From: Onchidella celtica
Lineage: Eukaryota; Mollusca; Gastropoda; Systellommatophora; Onchidiidae
Length of the DNA: 64,000 nt
Assembly (NCBI GenBank): GCA_963931925.1
Contig: OZ007570.1
Coordinates: 45,123,691 to 45,187,690, forward strand
Direction of reading: 5' to 3'
Shown: positions 51,018 to 61,800 of the stretch, in pieces
Position numbering within the stretch: the stretch's first letter is position 1
Layout of the letters: every line of letters begins with the position of its first letter
Program-made: the position numbers and the translations under genes
Notes under the pieces: generated by a model
Database searches by the model: none
The model's input: only the letters and a program-made list of their open reading frames with translations
Told to the model about the DNA's origin: nothing

Positions 51018-53406
51018 TAAAATAGTGAATGTCGAGTTCTGGTCTTTAGATATAGAGTCTAGATTCTAGAGTTCAGTTTATGTCTCTTCATGAAAAGCTC
51101 AACGTTCACAGAGGATGTCAAGTGATGGCACCAGATCTGGACTAGAACATAGATATCTAGATCTAGAAATCTAGACTTTAGGTCTGGGCAAATTGATGCA
51201 CACTATTTGATGTTTTCAGCCTATTAACTTGGCATTACCTTACTAGAAAGCCCAATTTTCATTTATTTATCCGATTTTCTTCCGTGATTGTTAACAAAAT
51301 GTTATTGTTCCATTATTTATGATTCGGTGAGTACAAAAATTTTAAACTGCTCGCCATAAGCTCAAACTAGAGGCAATATTGTAATGCTCGATTACTTCTT
51401 GTTTTTTTTCTTTCTCAGTTTCGCTGATAGGATTGTCCAACTGGTTGAATGTTTTCACCTGGCATGGAAAATAACATTGTGTTCGTAGATTTATTGTAAT
51501 TGATGACGCCAGGGAGTTACTTTTGTCACAGCATCTAATACATCTGTGTCAATGAGGTTCTCGAGGGTATCATTTTGTCGGTTACATTCATGAGCTATAT
51601 TCACAACAAAAACAATGAAAATTTATTGCATTACAACGATTGTCACTGACGATTGAATCGGTTGTGGTTGTGTCGAAGAAGACACAGACAGGCTGCTTGG
51701 TGATCACATTTATAAATTTAATTGTGGAAATGTGCAGTGTGACAAAATAAAATAATCTGACAAACTGTCAATGCGTGATTTGAATCTAGCAGACTATAAA
51801 CCGCGGGTTATCATCGGTTATGAAAAGGATGCCCCGACCAACAGTTCATGGAGTACCGGCAATTATGCCTATCAGTGGACATTGAGCGGTCACGACAAAC
51901 GAGATGACAGGTCCCTGTTGTCAGTATATGAGGTTCTGACTGTCGCCTGACTTGCAGGTTGTGCAGTTGTGCTTTGGTAAAAGGATTTGATCTGGTGCTG
52001 CAGAACGGCGTCAGTCAGGATTAAAGGTGAAGAGACAATTCTATTGTTATCATTACAGTGCCGTTTCGCACCAGACATCTAAATGTTGAAGACTGGGGAC
52101 ACCATTTACAATCGGGATATTATTGCATGAAGCAGCAGGTGAGTCGTGAATACAACGGTTATCGTGTTAGCTTTTCAACAAAAAGTGAGACTTAAAGATA
52201 AATATTTTAGTTTTTTAGTGAAGGAGTAGGCCTACCATAGTTACACAACTCATGATGAGGGCTAACTCACCATGGGGGTGCTTGGCCCCCCTCCCCCCCC
52301 TGCTCACAGACGCTCCTAAAGTTGTGTCCTTGCAGTATCCCTATTATGTGACTTTATAAAACTCCTCCCACATTTAAGGATGTAGGTTCATGCCCCTGTC
52401 ACATAAATCTGTGTCAAAATGTTCTTGAACAACTCGATGTTCTGTAGATCTAATTGTCATAATCTAGATCTAGATCTAGGTCTGTAGCATAATCCCCAAT
52501 ATTTTGGAGGACTTCTGAATGGGTCACATGTGATCCCCGCTCACGGATGCTCCAAACTTAAGTGGCATCCTTGTAATATAATCCTTTACTGGCTTTAGCG
52601 TGACTGATATGGAATTCCCCCACCCCAAACTGCTGTCACATCATAACTTGCACCCAGTCAGGTGAGAGGTGAGATCTTTCTTTTGGGTGTCGGTCTTGAG
52701 AATTGTTTGGTCCCCTTGTTACCCTAACACAGCCTGTCATCCTAACTTGAACCCCAAGGAGAATTGGAGCAGAATTCTTACCTCTGCATATTATAACATA
52801 GAGTTGAAATGTATATATGTACTAACTCATCTTGAGAGGAACTGCGTCAGATTCAGTGTTACTGTTAGTCACAAACAGGTATTTTTCTTGCACAAACAGA
52901 TGCTCACAACAAAAATTCATCTCTATAGAGACGATAACATCCTCATCAAATGGCCATGCACTCTTGTTAGTTGTACATGTATAATGTACATGATCATGAG
53001 TTTGTAGCAAATAACCATGTGCAGTAATAATCCAAGACCCAGCATGGTCTTTATTAGGTTATTTGAGTTAAAGTTGAAATGATGCTTGCATACATAAGAG
53101 TAAATTCTTTGAAAGTAGTGTAACCTTAATAACAAGTGGCATGCCTTTCTGCAAGAGAAAGGATTTATTTTCAAACTTTTCTGATCTTTCAGTGTTAAAG
53201 TATTTGCCTGTATAACAGGTTCTTCTAAAATATTTGGTAGAGAATGAGTTTAATCTCAAAAGGAACAGCCATACAATACAGGGTGACTGTGCAATGAACA
53301 ACTCTCTAAGACTTTAGTAACTTTGGATGTAAAAATGATAGGAATTCACTGTAAGTGTATAATATAAATATTATATCATTCTTACAGAATAACTGGCAGT
53401 TATTCA
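51018..53406. other. No supported gene; AT-rich DNA upstream of SULT-B
   Basis: I see no coding exon I can defend. A stretch ending AAGCAGCAG|GTGAGT (donor at 52140) has the shape of an exon edge, but has no recognisable protein. AGATCTAGATCT-type motifs cluster at 51140-51180 and 52444-52482. A C run lies near 52290. Confidence 0.5.
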
Positions 53407-53410
53407 TTAA

Positions 53411-53549
53411 CCCCTTCAGAGCGCTTTGGACGTTTAGCTACTTACTATCGTTAGTGTGAGTGCGCTGTCAATGGACATTGTTCATTCTAAAATCTGTGGT
53501 GAGAATGCGCTGTTCAGCATGCGGTGAATAGAAACATGTTGTGAAGAGG
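53411..53549. mobile_element. 139-bp TTAA-flanked MITE, family 4
   Basis: TTAA at 53407-53410 and 53550-53553. Ends CCCCTTCAGAGCGC and, inverted, CCTCTTCACAACATG. Internal TGCGCTGT occurs twice. Very short and non-coding. Confidence 0.6.
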
Positions 53550-54526
53550 TTAAGGTTAGTTTATTTTTAGTTCCTTTAATCAAATGAAAATGTTTTGAGG
53601 GGAAGAAAAGGCCTGTGATTTGTTATGGTTTATAGCAGTGTATCACAAAAGGCTGGGGATATACTGAAGGTTAAAAATTTGTAGTTGATTAGAGTTGCAA
53701 AAAAATTGTGTGATATATATTTGTTTAATTATATCATGCATTCAAAGATTATGAAGTTTAAAGTTGTTCAAGGACATCTTGAACAGATGTTATAGCTCAG
53801 GTAAAGCAATGAATAGTCATGTCTGAAGCTGTTTGCCATCAGTGGCTATGTCCTGATTATGGAAATATGCATGCCAAGTGTTTTACATATAAATATTAAA
53901 AGTAAAACAATTGATGAAAAATGTGCCCATGGCCTTTTTTGAAAGTAACAACAAGAAAATAAAGGAAAGCAAACAAAATTAAATTCAAAACAATGTGGGG
54001 GGGGGGGGGGTCGGCATGGTTTATGTTCTGTTATTTGACATCATTCTGAAATTGCAATTTTTAGCCACATTTTGCAATTAGTAAATAGAAGCATCTGCAT
54101 TTATGCATGATGTCACTGCTGGGTTAACTTACATGAAAGATTTTTTATTTTATTTATAAAATCGTGTCAGATAAATGCCGATTAGAGTTGCCTTGTGTAT
54201 TGGAGTTTGGTGGTCAGTGTGTAAACATTTCAGAGAATAAATTTTTTGATAGAGTGGTTGGGAATTGATGATTCTGGGGGATTGAATTGCTGATCTTTTG
54301 TGGGAAACTTTTTGAAACACATTTTTATGATTTATTCTTTCCTTCCACCGCCTTTCCTTTCATTATTGTTTTCCAGACTGTTATTTACTATCCAGCATAT
54401 CGACCAATTTGTTCTCGTTTTCTGTCTTCCTGTTACTTTCTTTCTCGTACTCGTTCACTTGGATTTCTTTCAGCGTTTGATTAAATTCTTTCCTTTTTGT
54501 CCTTAGCAGTAATCACACCTGTTCAT

Positions 54527-54700
54527 GCCCATATCATTGGCTGTATCTGTTCATTTTCATATTATATCCCATTTCCGTATCAGTGGCCTTATCTTTTCAT
54601 TCTCATCCCATGCCCGTATCAGTGGCCGTATCTTTTCATTCTTATAACCAGTGTCCGTATCAGTGGCCGTATCTTTTCATTCCCATTCCCCTTGCCAACT
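54527..54700. repeat. Minisatellite, period about 40 bp, 4 units
   Basis: CCGTATCAGTGGCC recurs at 54575, 54614 and 54655, each followed by a TATCTTTTCATTC block; a diverged first unit (CCATATCATTGGCTG) precedes them. Confidence 0.85.
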
Positions 54701-54739
54701 ATCAATGAAACATATTTTAACTGAATGAGTAGACTTCAT

Positions 54740-55065
54740 GCCATCTGAAGAAGGCGTTGTGCCTGCGGATCCATGAAAGTACTATTTTCTGACGTAGACC
54801 CGCAACGCATCCTGTCCTTTCTGAGAGAGGCTAAGATCTACAACTTGATTTAAAAACTTGAATATCCGTTTACAAAACTTTTTCCAGATCTATGCAAGAC
54901 AGCGTTTGAGAACCTCACCAATGTGATAAAATTATATGAATGTATTTAGTGCTATGTTAAACTTAAAAGCTTTCAAAACATATGAAAGAACGTATACCCA
55001 AATAGACCGGGAAAGGGCGCAAAGTGGCCATTGTCGTGCCGACGCACCGTAAAAACTCAAACTCG
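54740..55065 (+). repeat. Dispersed repeat, family 5 copy 1
   Basis: Begins near TTTTCTGACGTAGACCC and ends GGGCGCAAAGTGGCC...GTGCCGACGCACCGTAAAA. The same two blocks, about 260 bp apart, recur at 58600-58885. The GCGCCGTAAA end resembles tails of tRNA-derived SINEs in aquatic invertebrates; no tRNA head was found here. Confidence 0.6.
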
Positions 55066-55423
55066 CTGGTTACGACATCGCACAGACGTCGGTATGATTT
55101 AGAGAACCCGCTTCCATGGTAACCCTACCACACGTATAGAAATCCACGTGGGATGGACTTGGTGATGCTGACTGGGTTTATTGTGTCGTTAGAGCCTGGA
55201 TGTTAACTGGATGATGCGCTATATAAATGCTGTGTATTATTATTATTATTATTGTTAATGGTGTTACAAAGAGTAACCAGTTTGATTAACAAATAAAGAG
55301 TTCAGCCAGAATTTACAGTTCTCAGCATGCGCCATTAAACAAAATAATTTGCCCAGTGCGCTCTGACAGTGGTTATGGTTAAGAAACGATTACAGCTATC
55401 GTGTCCACTTTCATCTATTTTAA

Positions 55424-55816
55424 CCCTCAAATTCTTACTGCCCCATGATTGAAACATGTCATTCGGTTCCCAGTGCTCTATTTTTCCATATATTTCTAAT
55501 TTATCAACAAATTTTCTTTCATGGTAGAAATTTATACACGTATTCCTGAATCTATCAGAAATCAAATTGGCATTTTTCGGAAAGCTTGAATCAAGTAGTC
55601 CTCCCCTTAGAATGACAAGGTTCTAGTTTCATGTGCTTATATATTTTGATAATACGATTTTTTTGCTTTTTAGTAGTTCTTTCAAATTACAAATCGAATC
55701 TGCTTGATACTTTGACACACAATAGAGAAAGCCTGTAGTGTGTAACTCAGTTGAGCCGAAAAAGAACCTTGTCATTCTAAGGGGACGAATTTCTGGGCTT
55801 CAGAGGAGGACGAGGG
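55424..55816. mobile_element. TTAA-flanked element with internal 22-bp inverted repeat
   Basis: TTAA at 55420-55423 and 55817-55820, ends CCCTC and GAGGG. Inside, CCCCTTAGAATGACAAGG (arm 55603-55624) is exactly inverted at 55763-55784, enclosing 138 bp. Either one MITE or a small inverted-repeat element nested in another. Confidence 0.5.
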
Positions 55817-55820
55817 TTAA

Positions 55821-58019
55821 AGCAATCAAATTTTTAACACGAAGGCCTGCATAATTGACCCGGTTTTCTGTATTCTGTTTGTCGTCTGGAACTTATGTGG
55901 TTCTTGTTATCAGTGCCATTTGCTGCCCGTAGCAGGCTGACTGTCAGTGTGTTTGTCTGTCTACCTGTCTTCCCGTGTCACCATGATCTTTGCCCCCCCC
56001 CTAAAGACACCCCGGGGGGGGGGGGGCATTATTATGACATTTGGCTAACATTCTGAAAACAGAGTCTGGAAGAGGTCATGATACACTGCTCGTGGTTGTT
56101 GCCAGAACTTGGTGCCAATTGTAAGATTCTCACAGCGCACTGAATCAAGTCGTTGTTTTGCCTTGGTTTCGTGGACAAAAGAGTTAAGCTGGAGCTGGCG
56201 CACTAGTGAGACTGAAACAAGTCTTGCCTTCCTAGTTTTATTCAAAGGAAGTTCAAGCCTGAGACAAAACCGACGCAAACAAGACTTGCGTCAGTGCGCT
56301 ACCAGCATATCTCAAAAGGAGGGGGGAGGGGAGAATGAGGGAAATTCCCATACTTTACCATAATAAGCAGGTGCATAAAATAAAAATATATGCACATATA
56401 TGACGGATCATGCCCATTGTGTGTGCTAATGCCCAGTTTTGAATTGCTGGTTTTGGGGCCAAGATAGTCGTTTTTACACATACCGTGCAAAAGCTGCGTG
56501 ACTCCACGGCCATAATCATATATTGCGCCACGTCGACTATAATGAGACACGAAACTGAACACTGCTTAGATCTTACGATATTATCATCTTCCTACTAGGT
56601 GGGGGCTCTTTTACATTCTCTCCCCGTAATTTTGGTTAGTGGACGTTTCTGATTGGATCTCTCTCTGTCCTATCTTTCTCTTATATTCTGTCTATCGCCT
56701 TACTTCTTCCTCGCACAATACGACCGTTATCGTGTCCACGTGCTTTCTCCAAACTCAAACTCTAACTTTAACAATTTTAATAGTAATAAATTGTATTTGT
56801 TTATATTTTGTTCTTGCCAAGTAGTTTTTTTTGTGACGTAGGGGCGTATATTTGGAAAGTGCATGACTGGTGTTTGTGCTCCTAACCAAGTCTGCGCCTA
56901 GGTGGGAGTATGAATTTGTTATGAACTAGCATGCAAGATATCGATTGTGTGAAAATTATGTTTTTGGATCCCCTGAATCATTTATTTCTATCATGTATGT
57001 CTGTGGCGAAGGGAAGGGCGAAACGGAAAGAGAATGAATATATGTTGGGGAAAAATCAGGAAGATAATGGATTGGGGGTAGGGATGTTTTTCCTAGTGGG
57101 GGGGGGGGGTGAGTTGAAAAAAGAAATTCAACAACACCCTCACACAACAGAGAAACAGAGAGAGAGAGGAGAGAAAAGGGGTTTTTTTAATGCCCGGAAG
57201 TGACACTGTCTTATCTTATCGAATGCATGTTGTATGCATTTGGAGTTGTATCCGTCGCTGGAGAATATAGAAAATTTGTGTTATAACGCGTATTTCTGGG
57301 AAGACAAGAAAACATGATTTTGGGGGGAGGAGGGGGGGGGGTAGAGTGGAGAGGCAGTTGCACGTTTTTCAGAACTAGAAATTCCATCAGTATTGATGAT
57401 TTAAAATCGTTGGATATGTGATTTTCTGACTGGATCCATAATATTTCTGAGAAAGAAAGAAGAGATGGTCGGGGTGGGTGAAAGAGAGAGAGAGTCGGAA
57501 AGGAAGAGAATGAAAATGTCAATTTGTGTGCGAGGAAGCACATCATAAAAAAAAAAAGAAAAAAGACGCCATTTGTGACTTACGCAGTTTGAATGTACAA
57601 GAGAACGGGTTAGATAAGAGACCAGAGGGAAATGATCAAAGGAATGGGTGAGCAGTTCCAAAATTTGGCAGCCAGGGGAACAAGAAAAATCCTCACTTTT
57701 AATCAAGTAAATTGCTGTGCAGGCAAGGGCCTCGTTTGTCAGGGAACATATTTCTTTGGGGCCAGTTGCCCAGCGTGCGATAAAACGCGCCGTTTGCAGG
57801 TCACGGATTCCGTGTTTTAAAGCTGTATGAACTGCTTCCGTGCAATTTCGGCCAGAGTTTGAATGAGCTCACATTAGCAGTGTTTTAGTGTAACCGGTTC
57901 TAAGGCTGGTGGCGCAGTGAGTCTAGTCTTTAGGTCTTTATTTTAAGGGGTTCGCTGCCCGTAGCATTTACACCTCACTTTTTATTGTTTTATTTTTCTT
58001 GTTGTGATAGGGATTAGTG
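55821..58019. other. No supported gene; low-complexity and AT-rich DNA
   Basis: Contains a C run and a 14-G run at about 55994-56026, purine-rich tracts near 57097-57180, 57320-57345 and 57480-57500. A 62-codon frame at 57632-57820 has several cysteines but no family I recognise. Confidence 0.5.
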
Positions 58020-58304
58020 TTGTTTTTTTTAGAATTTTGCCCGGGCAGCGGCCTTGTTCGGCCTGCTTTTCACGATTTTCAACTTCTAAGGTATCTTTAC
58101 TTTAACGTGCACACGCCCACGCCCCCCATAATTGTTGTCCTTATCCGAGAAGACTAGGTGCTCGGTCCTAGCTACCATAGATTCAGGAACAGGAAAATAA
58201 GAGAAAAATCCCCACAAATTCCAACTTGCCTGCACCGACCTGGATTCGAACCCGGTACCTTCGGCGTGAGAGGCGAACACCTTGCCTCTGGACCACCGTG
58301 TCAA
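58020..58304 (-). mobile_element. tRNA-derived SINE (Glu-like head), copy 2
   Basis: Minus-strand box A TGGTCCAGAGG (58285-58295) and box B GGTTCGAATCC (58242-58252), both near consensus. The body shares GTCCTTATCCGAGAAGACTA and CGGGCAGCGGCC-type blocks with copy 1 at 44005-44440. Too long for a tRNA gene. Confidence 0.78.
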
Positions 58305-58571
58305 GTCTGTTTTGACTCGGTTTTAGAATGAGATGTAGAATTATGGAGTTGAACTGGACCTGGCGGACTGGCGAGGCCGAAACAAGTCTGTCTCTCTATT
58401 CGGGCGTGGTCAAAAGAGTCAGCTGGCGGAAACAGACACTTCGCGCACTGAGTCAAAACAGATTTGTCTTACTATTCCTTGCAAGAGTGCAAAATTGGTC
58501 ATGAGAACATGGGCAACGTTTGGCAGGTCGAAGAATCCCCCCGTTCCCGTTTAAATAAAGGCGTGCAAGAT

Positions 58572-58890
58572 TGCGACCCAGTGTATGTGTTCTCTGATTA
58601 TTTTCTGACGTGGACCCACCGCGTAACAATGCCATTTCTGGAGGAGACTGAAGTCTGCTTATTGATCTGAAGATTTTTTTTATTAATCATATTTAAAGGG
58701 TTCATAGAGACATGCTTTACAGTACGGGCCTTTTCCCGTTAGATTTTTAACATTTATTTTGTCCTATTTATAGAAATCGGAGGGGTGAGAACTAACCCAA
58801 AATAAGATAACGAAAAAACAAAACCCCCCAAAAAACGGCGGAAGGCGCAAAGTGGCCGCTATCATGCCGACGCGCCGTTAAAGCCAAACT
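58572..58890 (+). repeat. Dispersed repeat, family 5 copy 2
   Basis: TTTTCTGACGTGGACCC at 58601 and GGCGCAAAGTGGCC...GCCGACGCGCCGTTAAA near 58848 match the copy at 54740-55065 with the same spacing. Confidence 0.6.
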
Positions 58891-61800
58891 CAAATAGTGT
58901 GTTGTCTGCGTTTGTCTGTTTGCTATACCCTCAAGCGCTCAGTGTTCCATATTTACTAAAACACACCACCAGGATGGCTAGTGCTTCATTTGTGGAACAT
59001 GTTCTATTTAACTTATCAGCAAATATGTTTTTCAGATAATTTAAAAAAAAAATATTTGTGCATAAAATAACATACTCTGTTAGACAAGTTCTCGTGTTTC
59101 AGTAATTCTAAAGTAGGCAGTATTATCTACATCTGGCCACTGGAAGATCAGCCATACGGGCTGTATAATGCACTCTATTGTCAAGAGAAAATAGCTGGGG
59201 CTATTCACGCGTCATCAATGCTAGATTGTTTTAGACACTTCATGGGGTGGGGACTTGATGTCGTGAAGTATTCAGCTGTACTGGCCGACCGGAATGCAGT
59301 GAAAAGCCCGAAACATTACTTATATATAATCGTGTTCTATTTTACTTGACATTCTGTTATGCAGGACGTTTTATTTTACTTCTAGCAGTGAAATACATGC
59401 TTTAAATTCCTGTTTCGGGACTTGCAGATGTTAAGTATCCGCATTTGTTAATCCCTCTACGATGTTTTTATTTGTTTAATTTTCTGTCCTGTTACACCCC
59501 CCCCCCCCGAAGAAGGTTGTTATACCGAACGTTTGATTATTCTTTCCTTTGTTTATTGCATCGTTTTTGTATTATTTTTTGCGCGAGGCCATGCGACATA
59601 CAACTTCTTGTTTTTGCCACAGTTTGACTTTAAATTCCTGTGCGAACGGAGGACATAAGATTATATCTTGGGATTAAAGCTTAAGCCACCGATATCCACA
59701 ACACCCCCCCCCTTTTTTTTTGTTGTTACATATTTGTTTCACTAGCGCAGAGTGGTCTATTTAAATTATTAAAAATTCAGAATGAGCGAATTCGCCTCCG
59801 CATTCCTGGATACTGCGGAGATCGACGCGGTTCCATGCATGCAGTCTCCTGATTCCTGCACAGTGATTAAATTCTTCTTCTTCTCCTGCATTTTCTTTCA
59901 GTTGTTGTACATCCCATAGAACAATGTTAGTGAAAAAGCACCGCATCTGTTCAATCGATACAAACAGGCAGAATATCTTTATGATAATTGTGAGGATGGG
60001 GAGAAGAAGGAAAGAAAAATTTCACGATCGACTGCATTCTTGTTTTTCCTGTAAATAAAGGGATTTTAAATTATGCAAGACCGCCTTTGTAGTTCACCAG
60101 ACTGTGCGGTTTTCCATACCGTCACTTGAGAAAGAGAAAATTATTATCATGTAACAGCTGTTTCTCTGTGTTGTAGAACATCCTCACGGTGCTGTACAGA
60201 CTTCTTGTTGTTTGCCTTTCAGAACTGCGGTACACAGTCTGTGTAAACTTTTCTCTTGGCTTCTGAACGAAAGTGCGGGAAAGAATTAAGTCTGTGTGCA
60301 TTGTTCAGAAACCCAGTGCTTTTTTTTTTAAAAGTTGAATTTGCTAATTATCTGATATGATGTATTCAGTAGGCTTGCATGGACAAAATATAAAGTTAAT
60401 ATGGTGCAAGCTACGACAGTTTCCTGTTGTCTTCAAAATAAAAACCAAAAAAAAAAACCAAAAAAAACCACACCCCCCCCCCCCAAAAAAAACAAAACAA
60501 CAACAACAAAACAAAACAACAACAACAGTAAACCAACAACAACCCATAAACAAACAAACTAAAAAGGCCGAGCTTGTACAGCACAATAAAAGGTCTGCAT
60601 GCACTTTAAACTATTCCAAGAATGACTCCGTAGGCTGGATAACCACATTTTCAGCAGTTTTTTTTTTTTTTTTTATAAAACGTGAACTTGAAAATGGAGT
60701 AGGCTTACTTCATCCGTGCTAGACACTTTATCGTTTTGAACCCGAACCCCCCCCCCCCCCCCCCACCAAAAAAAAAATTAATTGAAAATTCTTATATTGT
60801 TGTTTATGTTACATAAAAGCCGCGATGCTTTTGATTTCTAAATGCAGTGGGCACTTTGACATTTTTTTTTCATGAAGAATAGAAACATGGTAGCACATGC
60901 ATTTCAGCACAAAATTTATTGACCTTCAGATATTATAACAGACAGCATACTTCAAACATTACAATTTACAACTACTCTATTAATCTTCAGAGGCTGTAGT
61001 TCCTGTTCAATGTTTGGCAGTTTTTTTTTCTTTTTCGAAAACACCAAGGGTATAACATGTTACATCAAAGTAGCAGTTTATTGATTTGTACAGTTAGGTC
61101 GACTGCATTGTGAGTCCAACGTCACGTCGCTCTGAAACATCATCCAGTTTCCAATCGTTGGTACTTCAGCATCGTTTGACTCTCTGGTCCCTGGTTCCTG
61201 TGGCGACCTGGCAGTACTCTTGACTTCCAGTCACTGACTGACCCAGATCGAGTCTCTCAGGGAGGTAGAAATGAGGTCTTAGTTCATGTATGGTAACCGT
61301 TTCCTCGGGTGGTGAGCTGAGAGGATGCGAGAAGGGCCACTGGGAGTCCGATTATTAGAAAAGGGTATCTGATCTCTATGACACTCTTCTTCTTCCCATG
61401 TGTATGCATTTTTTATTTATGTTCTATTCTCTCTCTTGAAATGAATCCTCGCCATTCAGTCTGAGAGAATAATTGTACAGTTTTGTTTTCTTTATTGGCG
61501 TGGTAATATTGACTGGAGAGTTGATTGCAGTTTCATTTGGCCAAAAAATAACCAAGAAATATGATAAGTAAAGTTAACAACGCGTAGGCAGCTTCGCTCT
61601 TGGCATGGCCTCGGGTATTGTTGGCTTGCTTGTTATTCTGTTTAGCTGTTATTATTGTCGTTTTTCACATATGTTTTATATATGTATTTTTTAGACGATT
61701 TACCAGCATGTTAATTCGGGTATTAAAAGTCTTGTTTTTTCCCGTAGGCCCTTGGAATGCGCTTAATTCATTTTGTTTTGTTTTGATATTTATGCAGTTT

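Larger units (their letters stand above)
53554..55419. other. Gene-free stretch with repeats
   Basis: No exon recognised. Holds a G run at about 53996-54010, a 40-bp minisatellite, one copy of a dispersed repeat, and near 55208-55250 a GCGCTATATAAATGC plus (TTA)n end that matches the 3' end of CR1/L2 LINEs or SINEs using them. Confidence 0.55.

Noticed and set aside
54527-54700. CRISPR-like array with 40-bp spacing
   Set aside because: Intervening sequence is also repeated, so it is a simple minisatellite.
57632-57820. 62-codon cysteine-containing frame as a small secreted peptide
   Set aside because: No signal peptide, no recognisable cysteine spacing, no splice context.
58230-58304. tRNA-Glu gene on the minus strand
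   Set aside because: Part of a repeated unit with a second copy at 44.0-44.4 kb; stems do not pair well across the acceptor.
60357-60722. 121-codon Lys/Gln/Asn/Thr-rich frame
   Set aside because: Arises from A, C and CAA homopolymer-like runs.
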